Positions 28,392 through 36,404 of a DNA stretch of 64,000 nt are shown here, piece by piece; position 1 is the stretch's first letter, and each line of letters begins with the position of its first letter. Source of the stretch: Bacillus sp. J33 (GTDB lineage: Bacteria; Bacillota; Bacilli; Bacillales; Cytobacillaceae); contig NZ_JAEL01000014.1 of NCBI RefSeq assembly GCF_000518885.1, forward strand, positions 1 through 64,000, written 5' to 3'. Both the position numbers and the translations under genes were made by a program. The notes below the pieces were generated by a model. It was not told where the DNA came from, did not search any database, and saw only the letters and a list, made by a program, of their open reading frames with translations.

Positions 28392-29372
28392 TTGGATACC
28401 GGTACACATGTAGTAATGGGATTGGCTATTGGCGGCATTGCCACTCTTGATCCGGGTGTTGCACAAAGTTCGGCTACGGCAACCAGTGTAATGATTGGAG
28501 CGATCGTCGGCTCGCAAATACCTGATATAGATACTGTGTTAAAGCTAAAGAATAATGCCGTTTATATACGCAATCACAGGGGAATTACCCATTCCATTCC
28601 AGCTGTGCTTCTCTGGCCGCTGGCAATATTGGCGGTTATTTATCCTTTGTTTCCGGAAGCAAACTTGTTTCATCTTTGGATTTGGACATTTTTGGCCGTT
28701 TTCCTGCATGTTTTTGTCGACATATTTAACGCATATGGGACACAAGCACTGCGGCCTTTTTCGTCGAAATGGATCGCATTGGGCGTCATCAACACTTTTG
28801 ACCCATTTATTTTTGGGATCCATGTTGTGGGATTATTTATCTGGGCATTCGGCGCTCATCCAGGTTATACATTTTTAGTCATCTACGGAATCATTGTCGT
28901 GTACTATCTGCTTCGTTTTGCAGCCCAAAGAAGGGTCTTAAACGCTGTAAAGGCAATGATCCCAGACGCAACCGAAATCATTATCGCTCCAACAATGAGA
29001 TACAGCCATTGGCGTGTGGCAGTTATGAGCAAGCAGCAGTTTTTTGTTGGGCGCGCTGTTAAAAATCATATACGGATACTGGATCAATTTAACCGAGTTC
29101 CTGTTCCGGAAACTCCTGTGCTTGAAGCTGCAAAGAAAGATAAGAACCTATCCGCCTTTTTATCCTTTTCACCGGTTTACCGATGGGAAGTGGATGAATA
29201 TGATGATTATTACGAAGTCCGTTTTATAGACCTTCGCTATAGGAGCAATGGACATTATCCATTTGTAGCTGTTGTACAGCTTAACCGGGATTTAACAATC
29301 CAATCTTCTTATACAGGATGGATATTCAGCGAAGAAAAGCTGCGAAAAAAATTGGATATCGTTCCAGGTTAA
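28392..29372 (+). CDS. yfhP: YfhP, membrane-bound metal-dependent hydrolase
   Basis: The 326-aa protein belongs to the YdjM/YfhP membrane-bound metal-dependent hydrolase family. It has conserved His/Asp motifs (DTGTHVVMG near residue 2, GSQIPDIDT, HRGITHS, HVFVDIFNAYGTQ) between four or five membrane helices, then a soluble C-terminal part. In B. subtilis YfhP has been described as a negative regulator of its neighbours including sspE. The start is TTG at 28392 with GGAGG 10 nt upstream. A bidirectional terminator follows. Confidence 0.92.
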   Translation: MDTGTHVVMGLAIGGIATLDPGVAQSSATATSVMIGAIVGSQIPDIDTVLKLKNNAVYIRNHRGITHSIPAVLLWPLAILAVIYPLFPEANLFHLWIWTFLAVFLHVFVDIFNAYGTQALRPFSSKWIALGVINTFDPFIFGIHVVGLFIWAFGAHPGYTFLVIYGIIVVYYLLRFAAQRRVLNAVKAMIPDATEIIIAPTMRYSHWRVAVMSKQQFFVGRAVKNHIRILDQFNRVPVPETPVLEAAKKDKNLSAFLSFSPVYRWEVDEYDDYYEVRFIDLRYRSNGHYPFVAVVQLNRDLTIQSSYTGWIFSEEKLRKKLDIVPG

Positions 29373-29415
29373 TCAGACTATAATTCGAAGGTCTGCGAGT
29401 TAAAATTAAACTAAA

Positions 29416-29447
29416 CAGGCTGCCTCCAAAAAAGGCAGCCTGCTTTT
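29416..29447. terminator. Bidirectional terminator between yfhP and yfhJ
   Basis: CAGGCTGCC and GGCAGCCTG form a 9-bp stem. T runs follow on the plus strand and weaker ones on the minus strand. It ends at the yfhJ stop. Confidence 0.88.
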
Positions 29448-29715
29448 AATTAAGTTTGTTTTTATCCTGTTCAAGCAAGTGCTTATATTTAGGATTGTTT
29501 GCCACAAACTCATGGAGTCTGCTTCCGTAATTTTCTACCCATTGCCTTACAATCCGCTCAGTCATTTCACTCCCTTTATACTCTCTGCCCGCCTTGGCAT
29601 AAGTTGCTTCAAAGTCCTCCCAGAGAAGTTCAATCCATGTTTGGGCCTGTCCAGCTGACAGCCTGTCATTTTTTTTCAATAATAGCTCATAAAGCTTTTG
29701 CTGGTACTCGTTCAT
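29446..29715 (-). CDS. yfhJ: YfhJ (WVELL family)
   Basis: The 89-aa protein contains WIELLWEDFEATYAKAG, the signature of the WVELL family to which B. subtilis YfhJ belongs; function unknown. The start at 29715 is set by AGAGGTG with a 6-7 nt spacer; upstream in-frame codons to 29778 lack a site. It is divergent from sspK, as in B. subtilis. Confidence 0.9.
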   Translation of the reverse strand: MNEYQQKLYELLLKKNDRLSAGQAQTWIELLWEDFEATYAKAGREYKGSEMTERIVRQWVENYGSRLHEFVANNPKYKHLLEQDKNKLN

Positions 29716-29844
29716 AAATATCACCTCTTTACCATTTATTAATGTCCTGTATCTTTCATAGCCTTCGAAAAAAAACAAATAATAGTATTACGTGATTGGC
29801 TTATGCTGGTCACACTCTTATTCCGGTTTAGGAGGCTGCTTATT

Positions 29845-30015
29845 ATGCGCAATAAAGCAAGAAATTTCCCAAATCAAAATAACAATAAACTGGAGGGTGA
29901 GCCCAGGGCTAAAGCTGAGTACGCTTCACGCCGGGCTGATGGCACCATTAATACACACCCTCAGGAACGGATGAGAGCTTCATCAAACCGCGAAAATGAT
30001 ACACCTGAATTTTAA
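29845..30015 (+). CDS. sspK: SspK, acid-soluble spore protein K
   Basis: This 56-aa, very hydrophilic spore-core protein closely follows B. subtilis Ssp[32 protein letters not shown] and [13 protein letters not shown] lies 9 nt upstream of ATG 29845; two earlier ATG/GTG readings in frame have none. It is followed by a second small gene 20 nt downstream. Confidence 0.95.
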   Translation: MRNKARNFPNQNNNKLEGEPRAKAEYASRRADGTINTHPQERMRASSNRENDTPEF

Positions 30016-30035
30016 AATTTCGAGGAGGCTTGATT

Positions 30036-30194
30036 ATGGGAAACAGCAAAAAATTTTTTGGTGACAATCCGTATTCCAGTCCATTTACTTCACCGAACTT
30101 CCGGCCAAAAAAAGCCCATTCACAAGTAAATGGAGAAACCCAGCAAACTCAAGACCTCATCATTTTAGAAGCACAAACCAGAAAGAGATCCTGA
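30036..30194 (+). CDS. YpzG-like small protein
   Basis: A 52-aa ORF begins MGNSKKFFGDNPYSSPF and ends QTRKRS. The middle segment KKAHSQVNGETQQTQDLI resembles the YpzG family of small Bacillus proteins (recognised from memory). GAGGAGG lies 7 nt upstream of the ATG. It is 20 nt downstream of sspK and very probably co-transcribed with it, which suggests forespore expression. Function unknown. Confidence 0.78.
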   Translation: MGNSKKFFGDNPYSSPFTSPNFRPKKAHSQVNGETQQTQDLIILEAQTRKRS

Positions 30195-30202
30195 TTGAAT
30201 TA

Positions 30203-30228
30203 AAAGAGGATGTTCATTCATCCTCTTT
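30203..30228 (-). terminator. Terminator at the end of yfhH
   Basis: AAAGAGGATG and CATCCTCTTT form a 10-bp stem with a 6-nt loop. On the minus strand TTTTAATT follows. The stem includes the last codons of yfhH, and it may also stop sspK transcripts. Confidence 0.8.
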
Positions 30229-30547
30229 CTTCCAGTTTTTTAAGCATGGAAATCGGCAAAGCCTCTTCTCCCTTGCTGCCATTCAAACGAAAACCCCAGG
30301 CAAAAATCCCATTCATATATTCAATTTTAAAGTACGCGCCTGGATCACCCTCAATTTGATAAATTTCGCCTGGTTTAAAATCATCAGGATTGAGCAGATA
30401 TGATTTCGCCATAATTACTTTACGCTCCAGCACAGCAAACTCATTTACCATACCCATCTGCTCTGCCTTCCTGGCTTTTTCATTTAGAGCGGCGATCTCC
30501 TGCTGAAGCTCATATGTAGTCATTGTGCTATATCTTTTTTCCTGCAT
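30218..30547 (-). CDS. yfhH: YfhH, DUF1811 family protein
   Basis: The 109-aa cytoplasmic protein has an N-terminal helical part (TYELQQEIAALNEKARKAEQ) and a C-terminal small-barrel part (YLLNPDDFKPGEIYQIEG, FAWGFRL). This is the YfhH/DUF1811 layout. AGGGG lies 6 nt before the ATG. Function is unknown. Position between sspK and recX matches B. subtilis. Confidence 0.92.
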   Translation of the reverse strand: MQEKRYSTMTTYELQQEIAALNEKARKAEQMGMVNEFAVLERKVIMAKSYLLNPDDFKPGEIYQIEGDPGAYFKIEYMNGIFAWGFRLNGSKGEEALPISMLKKLEERG

Positions 30548-30730
30548 TTAGGACCCCTCATACTTTCTGTAGATACTTGATCTATGTTTTGGCCAATCTA
30601 ATTTTAGAAGTATTTTATTAAGTTATTCTCCATAGTTAAGTATATGGGAAAAGTCTTGGTTAGAAAAGACTTGCCTTTGAGTAAATAAGTCTCTTATAGT
30701 TCATAAATTGCTGTTTTAGTTTATGAATCA

Positions 30731-30797
30731 TGCCCGTTGATCCACCACGGGACACACTTGCTTTCCGCGGGGAGCGATGCGAGCCTCCTCGTGCTAC
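30731..30797. repeat. Dispersed repeat, type 1, copy D (truncated)
   Basis: TGCCCGTTGATCCACCACGG, then TTGCTTTCCGCGG and GCGATGCGAGCCTCCTCG, match the left half of copies A and E. Similarity stops at about 30797, directly before a possible -10 (TACAAT) and the ribosome-binding site of the next gene. Nothing else was seen in 30548-30730. Confidence 0.72.
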
Positions 30798-30833
30798 AAT
30801 TGTATTTATTGTTCTTATAAAGGAGAGATACAT

Positions 30834-31511
30834 GTGAAATCCCTCATAATCACCGGTGCAGGATCCGGTTTAGGAAAGGAGCTTGCCTTATTGTACGCTA
30901 GGCAGGGCTTCCATATTATTTTAACGGGGCGTACACTTGCCAAACTAAAGAGTGTGGAAAGGGAAATCAAAGAAACCGGAGGAAGTGCTCAATCTTTTTC
31001 TGTTAATGTTGCAAAGAATGAAGAAGTCCGCCAATTTATAAAAGAAGCAGGCCGAATCCATCCTCTTTTTGGCTTAATCAATAACGCAGGTATTGGACAT
31101 TTTGGCCCAGTGGAAAAACTGGAGCAGCATGAAATAAGCGAGATGCTGGATACTAATGTGTTAGGCCCAATTTATATGACGCAGGCTGTGCTGCCCTATT
31201 TAAAAGAAAAAAACGAGGGCTTCCTTATGAATATTATTTCTACTGCTGGATTAAAAGGAAAAGTAAATGAATCTGTTTATGCTGCAAGCAAATTTGCTGT
31301 AAGAGGATTTACTGAGAGTCTTCAGAAAGAGCTTGAAGACACCAACATTATTGTCAAGGCGGTATATATGGGAGGCATGGATACACCTTTCTGGGATGAA
31401 AGCGACCACATTAAGGACAAATCAAGGCTCCGCTCTCCGAAAGAAGTAGCAGAGATCATATTGCACAGCATGGATGAAGAGCCAATTGTAATCGAATCAA
31501 AAAGAAAGTAA
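30834..31511 (+). CDS. Short-chain dehydrogenase/reductase
   Basis: The 225-aa classical SDR has the cofactor motif TGAGSGLG (residues 6-13), NNAG in LINNAGIGHFG, catalytic Ser in IISTAG and Tyr-x3-Lys in YAASKFA. Substrate cannot be told. The start is GTG at 30834 with AAAGGAGA upstream; the longer ATG reading (30777) lies inside the repeat element and has no site. It is not part of the B. subtilis order here, so it is probably an insertion in the block, and it abuts truncated repeat copy D. Confidence 0.9.
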   Translation: MKSLIITGAGSGLGKELALLYARQGFHIILTGRTLAKLKSVEREIKETGGSAQSFSVNVAKNEEVRQFIKEAGRIHPLFGLINNAGIGHFGPVEKLEQHEISEMLDTNVLGPIYMTQAVLPYLKEKNEGFLMNIISTAGLKGKVNESVYAASKFAVRGFTESLQKELEDTNIIVKAVYMGGMDTPFWDESDHIKDKSRLRSPKEVAEIILHSMDEEPIVIESKRK

Positions 31512-31535
31512 CACATGGTTTTAGCCATGTGTTAT

Positions 31536-32342
31536 TTATATATCATCATCCTTTAAGTATTGCTCAATTAAATCAAAGGAAAAGCCTTTCCTGAAGAGGT
31601 TTTGTTTCATTTTTTGCTTATATTCAAAGTCAGGAAGTTTAGCGTATTTTCGTTTGGCTTTTTCCGCCTGGAACTTTAAGGCCGCCAATTCTTCATCTTC
31701 TTCTTTTTCGATCTCTGTTTGCGAAATGGCTTCTTGAATAATTTCAAAATTAAAACCTTTACGCAGCAGCATTTGTTCCAGTTTTTGCTTAAGTATCTTC
31801 GAAGATTCACGGGTAAGTTTTTGAGCCTGTTTTTCACATAGTTTTATGGCTGTATCCAGTTCAGCTTCCCTTGGATACTCCTCAATTGCTTTATCAATTA
31901 AATGGGGGGAAATCCCCTTTTCCTTAAGTTCACTGCGGATTAATCCGCTTCCTTTATCTGATGTATTCATTTGAGTACGCACGAAAGCTCTTGCAAATTC
32001 TTCATCATGTAGAAATTGATACTCATATAATTTATGAATAACTTCCTGTATGACAGGTTCATCAATTTCTTTTTCAGCTAAATGTTTGCGGACTTCGGTT
32101 TCTGAACGCATTCTTCTGGATAAATACTGAATAGCTGTATTATAAGCTTTCCGTATATCGTCGTGGTAGCCAATTTCACTTAGGGCGAATTCATCAAGAG
32201 CCAGCCCTTTTTTCAGCTGGTGTTTAATTAAAACATCTTCATCCACACTAAATGCATATTCTTCACCTTTGCCAAAATCCATATATATATTGTAGCGGTC
32301 TTTATTTTTTTTCTGTACTGTGATTTTTGTAATTATCGGCAT
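31536..32342 (-). CDS. recX: RecX, regulator of RecA
   Basis: RecX binds RecA filaments and modulates recombination. The 268-aa all-helical protein is built of tandem three-helix RecX repeats, e.g. YLSRRMRSETEVRKHLAEK and YQFLHDEEFARAFVRTQ. The start MPIITKITVQKK at 32342 has AGAGGTGGAG upstream and agrees with B. subtilis RecX (264 aa); the open frame beyond it (to 32654) runs through a repeat element and is not coding. Confidence 0.95.
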   Translation of the reverse strand: MPIITKITVQKKNKDRYNIYMDFGKGEEYAFSVDEDVLIKHQLKKGLALDEFALSEIGYHDDIRKAYNTAIQYLSRRMRSETEVRKHLAEKEIDEPVIQEVIHKLYEYQFLHDEEFARAFVRTQMNTSDKGSGLIRSELKEKGISPHLIDKAIEEYPREAELDTAIKLCEKQAQKLTRESSKILKQKLEQMLLRKGFNFEIIQEAISQTEIEKEEDEELAALKFQAEKAKRKYAKLPDFEYKQKMKQNLFRKGFSFDLIEQYLKDDDI

Positions 32343-32405
32343 TTTCTCCACCTCTTTTTTAAATGTAACATATCCAAAAAAGGTTTTTGAAAGAAAACGT
32401 CGTAA

Positions 32406-32675
32406 AATATCAGAAAAGCGGAAGCGCCTTGCCAAGGCAGAATGCAGACTAAAGATGCCACATCCTGTTGCAATGTCTGCTTGACCCGCATCCTCCCAAA
32501 AGCTCCCGCTTTTGGTCGTGCGATGAGTATGCTGACGAAGCTTTCCTTGTCCTGCGGGCCTCAAGCACAAGACGATCCTTACGGGAAGGTGTTCTTTACC
32601 TTTCTGGGAGGATTGGCTTGTGACCTCGAGGGGGTAGGCGCTGTAGCTAGACAATTATCTAAGTTCTGAAATATA
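32406..32675. repeat. Dispersed repeat, type 2
   Basis: This roughly 270-bp GC-richer element fills most of the gap between recX and yfhF. It starts TATCAGAAAAGCGGAAGCGCC and ends with GGCGCTGTAGCTAGACA and TTCTGAAATATA; the ends are imperfect inverted repeats. Inner inverted segments include ATCCTCCCA/TGGGAGGAT. The flanks resemble a repeat I associate with Bacillus genomes (from memory). No protein-like ORF. Confidence 0.7.
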
Positions 32676-32721
32676 TACTTATTTTTTCATAAAGTATTGC
32701 CACTTGAAAGGGGAATATTCC

Positions 32722-33630
32722 ATGAGAATAGCCATAGCAGGAGGCTCCGGTTTCGTTGGAAACGCCTTGGCAGAGAATTTATTGGAGAAAGGGCATGAAC
32801 TTTTTATTTTAACGAGAAATGCAGCCAATAAACATCATCATTCCAAAAATCTTCAATATGTACAGTGGCTGAACAAAGAAGATTCTCCAGAAGATGAGCT
32901 GGAAGGTATTGACGTCTTGATCAACCTTGCTGGGGAATCCATAAACAGCGGGAGATGGACACCAGAACGCAAGAAAAGAATCTTAAACAGCCGGCTAACG
33001 GCAACTAAGGAGGTTCTCCGCATAATTAGCCGTCTGGAAGAAAAGCCCTATACATTAATTAATGCCAGTGCAGTTGGATACTATGGGACATCAGAAAATG
33101 AAACATTTGATGAGGATTCAAAAAGCCGCGGCTCAGACTTTCTCTCAGAGACGGTAAAGTGTTGGGAAATGGAAGCATCTAAAGCGGAAGAATGGGAGGT
33201 CCGTACTGTTTTCTGCCGTTTTGGAATCATTTTGGATAAAAATGAAGGCGCTCTTCCGCGAATAGCATTGCCTTATAAATTTTTTGCCGGGGGAACAGTC
33301 GGATCAGGCAATCAATGGGTTTCCTGGATTCATTTAAAAGATGTTGTAAAGGGAATACTTTTTTGCATTGAACAAGAATATTTGGAGGGGCCCGTTAATT
33401 TCACTGCCCCGAATCCTGTTAAAATGAAAGTATTTGGCCAGATACTTAGCGAAGTCCTCAGCCGTCCTCACTGGATTCCAGCACCAGAATTTGCTTTAAA
33501 AATAATTCTGGGAGAAATGAGCGCTCTTGTATTAGAGGGACAAAAAGCACTCCCTGGGAAGCTGGAAGCTTACGGGTATAATTTTTTGTTTACGGACTTA
33601 AAAACAGCTCTCACGGATATCTATTCTTGA
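32722..33630 (+). CDS. yfhF: YfhF, TIGR01777 family epimerase-like protein
   Basis: The 302-aa extended-SDR protein (SDR39U1 family) begins with the NAD(P)-binding MRIAIAGGSGFVG. It has family motifs LINLAGESIN, RWTPERKKRILNSR and VGYYGTS, and a C-terminal DUF1731-like region with LPGKLEAYGYNF. Function is unsettled. ATG 32722 is chosen because AAAGGGG lies 8 nt upstream. Confidence 0.93.
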   Translation: MRIAIAGGSGFVGNALAENLLEKGHELFILTRNAANKHHHSKNLQYVQWLNKEDSPEDELEGIDVLINLAGESINSGRWTPERKKRILNSRLTATKEVLRIISRLEEKPYTLINASAVGYYGTSENETFDEDSKSRGSDFLSETVKCWEMEASKAEEWEVRTVFCRFGIILDKNEGALPRIALPYKFFAGGTVGSGNQWVSWIHLKDVVKGILFCIEQEYLEGPVNFTAPNPVKMKVFGQILSEVLSRPHWIPAPEFALKIILGEMSALVLEGQKALPGKLEAYGYNFLFTDLKTALTDIYS

Positions 33631-33722
33631 TGGTTTCCGGGTTTTTCAAAACTTAGTATCAATTCCTTCAAATTAGGGAAAAATAAGGTAAGTGTGAACC
33701 TTATTTCGAAAGGATGATACAA

Positions 33723-33848
33723 GTGGACAAAAAGAAGAAAGACAAATCCAAAAGTACATTATCCAGTATGCAGGAAGTAACCTATTCAAGAGAATTTAAA
33801 AGAGCGGACAAAGCAGGCGGATTTGCCGGAAGGCAGACAAAACATTAA
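33723..33848 (+). CDS. yfhE: YfhE family small protein
   Basis: A 41-aa, Lys-rich ORF with SSMQEVTYSREFKRADKAGG, resembling the YfhE family of short Bacillus proteins. The start is GTG at 33723 with AAAGGA 7 nt upstream. It lies between yfhF and yfhD, as in B. subtilis, and has its own terminator. Function unknown. Confidence 0.85.
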   Translation: MDKKKKDKSKSTLSSMQEVTYSREFKRADKAGGFAGRQTKH

Positions 33849-33884
33849 TTACCACCTATGACCGGCTTAATAAGAGTACATGAT

Positions 33885-33920
33885 AAAAGTACGGAAGCAA
33901 TTTGTTTCCGTACTTTTATT
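33885..33920 (+). terminator. Terminator after yfhE
   Basis: AAAGTACGGAA and TTCCGTACTTT form an 11-bp stem with a 9-nt loop and T run. Confidence 0.9.
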
Positions 33921-33940
33921 GTTGAAAGGGGTTTTAAACA

Positions 33941-34129
33941 ATGGGCCGTGCACATGGACAAAAAACTCGTGATAAAAATAAAGCATCACTTCCACAAGTA
34001 CCAAAGAACATGAAATCTGACGGCATAGACGTAGAGTTTAACCGCGAGCTTGCCGATCAGGAAGATCTCGAGGCAATGGCACGTTCCAATGCAGCCAACC
34101 AGCGGGTTAAGAACAGACAAAGACGCTAA
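33941..34129 (+). CDS. yfhD: YfhD family small protein
   Basis: The 62-aa hydrophilic protein starts MGRAHGQKTRDKNKASLPQ and contains DGIDVEFNRELADQEDLEA, the YfhD-like signature; function unknown. AAAGGGG lies 9 nt upstream. It follows yfhE and ends in a strong terminator. Confidence 0.9.
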   Translation: MGRAHGQKTRDKNKASLPQVPKNMKSDGIDVEFNRELADQEDLEAMARSNAANQRVKNRQRR

Positions 34130-34146
34130 GCTGCATTAACAAAGTT

Positions 34147-34179
34147 AAGAAGCAGGGACATTTATTCCCTGCTTCTTAC
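34147..34179. terminator. Bidirectional terminator between yfhD and doxX-like gene
   Basis: AAGAAGCAGGGA and TCCCTGCTTCTT form a 12-bp stem around a short AT loop, with T-rich sequence on both sides. Confidence 0.9.
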
Positions 34180-34187
34180 ATTTTAGT

Positions 34188-34694
34188 TTAATAATTGTGC
34201 GCTTCTCTTTTACCGATTCTGTGTCCGCCTTTTTTCACCATGGTCTTAAGATATGGAATCGCGAATCTGTCAACGCCCCAGAAATATGCCCCGCTTCCGG
34301 TAAAGAGAAGGATGATAGCGGCTGTATATAAGATTGGATTTGTGCTTGTAGTTCCTGCCAGTAAAAAGTTAAGGTTCATAAATGCTCCTGCGATTAAAGC
34401 TGGGATGGTTGCTGCGCCAAGGATTAGCCCGATACCCACAAGAACCTCTCCCCATGCGACTAAAAAGCTAAATAAGTCTGCATTTGGCATCGCTATACTT
34501 TCAAGGAATTCAGCATACCAGCCTTGCACGGCCGGATGATCGCCTCCTGCCTTTGCGATGGCTCCCTGCATAAACCCGCCTGCATTAAATCCATCTGCAA
34601 CCTTGTGCCAGCCTGCTTCAAGCCACTGCATGCCAAGCCAAATTCTTAATATCGTCCACGCAACAGCTGCTTGCGGAGTTTTCCACCATTTCAT
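34188..34694 (-). CDS. DoxX family membrane protein
   Basis: The 168-aa protein has four membrane segments with the DoxX-family pattern (AWTILRIWLGMQWLEAGWHK near the start; SFLVAWGEVLVGIGLILG in the middle). Relatives are linked to quinol oxidases or thiosulfate oxidation, but for this one the role is unknown. Start ATG 34694 is chosen because GGAG lies 9 nt upstream. Confidence 0.88.
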   Translation of the reverse strand: MKWWKTPQAAVAWTILRIWLGMQWLEAGWHKVADGFNAGGFMQGAIAKAGGDHPAVQGWYAEFLESIAMPNADLFSFLVAWGEVLVGIGLILGAATIPALIAGAFMNLNFLLAGTTSTNPILYTAAIILLFTGSGAYFWGVDRFAIPYLKTMVKKGGHRIGKREAHNY

Positions 34695-35285
34695 GATAAT
34701 CATCTCCATAATTTATTGTGAATTGTTTCACATGTATTTTTAAAATTTTTTATCCACTTTGGATATTTAAAAGCCGGCCAGCTCTTGTGAAGAAAGGTCG
34801 CTTTAGTGAATCCATTTGTGAAATGTTTCACTATCTTTCTTCACTTTTAATATACTCCTTAAAACGTCTTTCCGCAATGCACTTCACCAATTCTTCACAA
34901 TTATTGGGCTAATGTTGGGTTAGTTGTACACATAATCTTATCCACAACACTGTGGATTTTGTTGATAAGTTAGATAAACACTGTAATATATATAATTAAC
35001 CTTTCTTATGCCTGTTAATAGTATTTGGCGAATACTTCTGTGGATAGTGTTCATAAGCTTGTTGCCCCCACTTGTAATACAGCTTGAACATGTTGATAAA
35101 TACATATATATGGGAAACAGCTCTATAATCATATTATTACTGGTTCTTCGGTTCTTTTTATTGCTAAAAAGTTCTCTATCAAAAGTATTTATTAAAAATA
35201 CGATTTCTTCTATCCAAAGCTGGGAATAGGAATGATATGTCTGCAAAGCGCATTCAGCTAGAAATAAAGGAGGATCTTTTTAAAT
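34695..35285. other. AT-rich gene-free stretch with DnaA-box-like 9-mers
   Basis: About 590 nt with no convincing gene; a 73-codon hydrophobic frame (35008-35229) has no ribosome-binding site. It contains one perfect DnaA box TTATCCACA (34938-34946) and four one-mismatch copies: TTATCCACT (34750-34758), TGTTGATAA (34960-34968 and 35091-35099) and TGTGGATAG (35039-35047). TGTGGATTT (34951-34959) has two mismatches. Confidence 0.55.
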
Positions 35286-36347
35286 ATGCTGGAGAATTTA
35301 CTGAAAGATCTCATTTCTATTAATAGCTCTATTAAGGAGGAGGCTAACCGGGCAATTGAATACTGCCATCAATGGATGTCCGGCCATAACCTCCCATCCG
35401 AAATAATTGAAAACAACGGCTATAAAATGGCAGTCTGCGAAATTGGAAGCGGCGACCAAACAGTCATCTTCAACGGCCATGTTGATGTTGTATCAGGCAA
35501 GGATGAACAATTTATCCCTGTAGAAATTCGGGATAAAATCTATGGCCGCGGCGCAGCAGATATGAAAGCTGGAGTAGCCGCCATGATGTGTGCAGTCAAA
35601 GAGCTTCACAATCAGCCTATAGGTGTGAAAATCCAGCTCCAAATTGTGTCAGATGAAGAAATCGGAGGGTTTAATTGTTCGGGCTACCTTGCAGAGCAAG
35701 GGTACCGCGGTGATTTTGTCATTTGTTCTGAGCCAACCCAGCTTGGTATTGCTCTAGAAGCTAAGGGTGTTATAAGGCTGGATATCGAGATTGAGGGGGA
35801 TCCGGCCCATGGCAGCCGGCCTTGGGAAGGGGTCAGCGCCATTGAAAAAGCTTTTGAAGTTCATCAAAACCTAATAAAATTGCCTTTCGCAAAAGAATCG
35901 TCGGAGTTCTATCCATATCCATCCATTAATCTTGCTAAAATAAATGGCGGCGATGTTTACAACAAGGTGCCTGAAAAATGCGTGATGTCCTATGATATCC
36001 GCTACTTGCCTACACAGAACCATGAAGACGTCATCAAACAAATCGAAAGCATTACTGATGGCGAAGTAATCGTCAATATGTTCAGCAAACCGCTAATAAC
36101 AAAGAGGGATAACCCCTTCATTTTAATGCTCGAACCGATCGTCGAAAAGTATACCGAAGATAAAGCGGTATTCTTTGGCCAGCACGGTTCTGCGGATACA
36201 GTATTCTTCGCAAATTACGGGATCCCTGCTATCGAGTTTGGCCCCTCCGGAATGAATTGGCATGGTGACAAAGAATATGTCCTTCCGCATTCAGTCCATA
36301 TATATGAAAAAATGCTAATAGATTTCGCTATGAAGTTTTCGAATTAA
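35286..36347 (+). CDS. M20 family metallopeptidase/deacylase
   Basis: The 353-aa dizinc hydrolase is related to ArgE/DapE/acetylornithine deacetylase-type enzymes. Metal-site residues are His65 and Asp67 (NGHVDVV), Asp92 (AADMKAG), Glu125 with general base Glu124 (SDEEIGG) and Glu149 (CSEPTQ), with a C-terminal His in NWHGDKE. A dimerisation insert spans about residues 165-275. Substrate is not predictable. AAAGGAGG is 12 nt before the ATG, a little far. It is monocistronic with a terminator after it. Confidence 0.9.
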   Translation: MLENLLKDLISINSSIKEEANRAIEYCHQWMSGHNLPSEIIENNGYKMAVCEIGSGDQTVIFNGHVDVVSGKDEQFIPVEIRDKIYGRGAADMKAGVAAMMCAVKELHNQPIGVKIQLQIVSDEEIGGFNCSGYLAEQGYRGDFVICSEPTQLGIALEAKGVIRLDIEIEGDPAHGSRPWEGVSAIEKAFEVHQNLIKLPFAKESSEFYPYPSINLAKINGGDVYNKVPEKCVMSYDIRYLPTQNHEDVIKQIESITDGEVIVNMFSKPLITKRDNPFILMLEPIVEKYTEDKAVFFGQHGSADTVFFANYGIPAIEFGPSGMNWHGDKEYVLPHSVHIYEKMLIDFAMKFSN

Positions 36348-36367
36348 CAAATTAATGAAAGATATAA

Positions 36368-36404
36368 TAAAAGGAGGATTTGAGTTTTCCCAAATCCTCC
36401 CTTT
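36368..36404. terminator. Bidirectional terminator between M20 peptidase and ABC exporter genes
   Basis: AAGGAGGATTTG and CAAATCCTCC form a 10-12 bp stem. On the minus strand TTTTATTATA follows, so it mainly ends the ABC exporter operon. Confidence 0.85.

Noticed and set aside
32343-32654. N-terminal extension of recX
   Set aside because: It runs through a repeat element, while a strong ribosome-binding site and the family start lie at 32342.
35008-35229. 73-codon hydrophobic frame near the DnaA-like boxes
   Set aside because: No ribosome-binding site before its ATG; hydrophobicity follows from AT-rich sequence.
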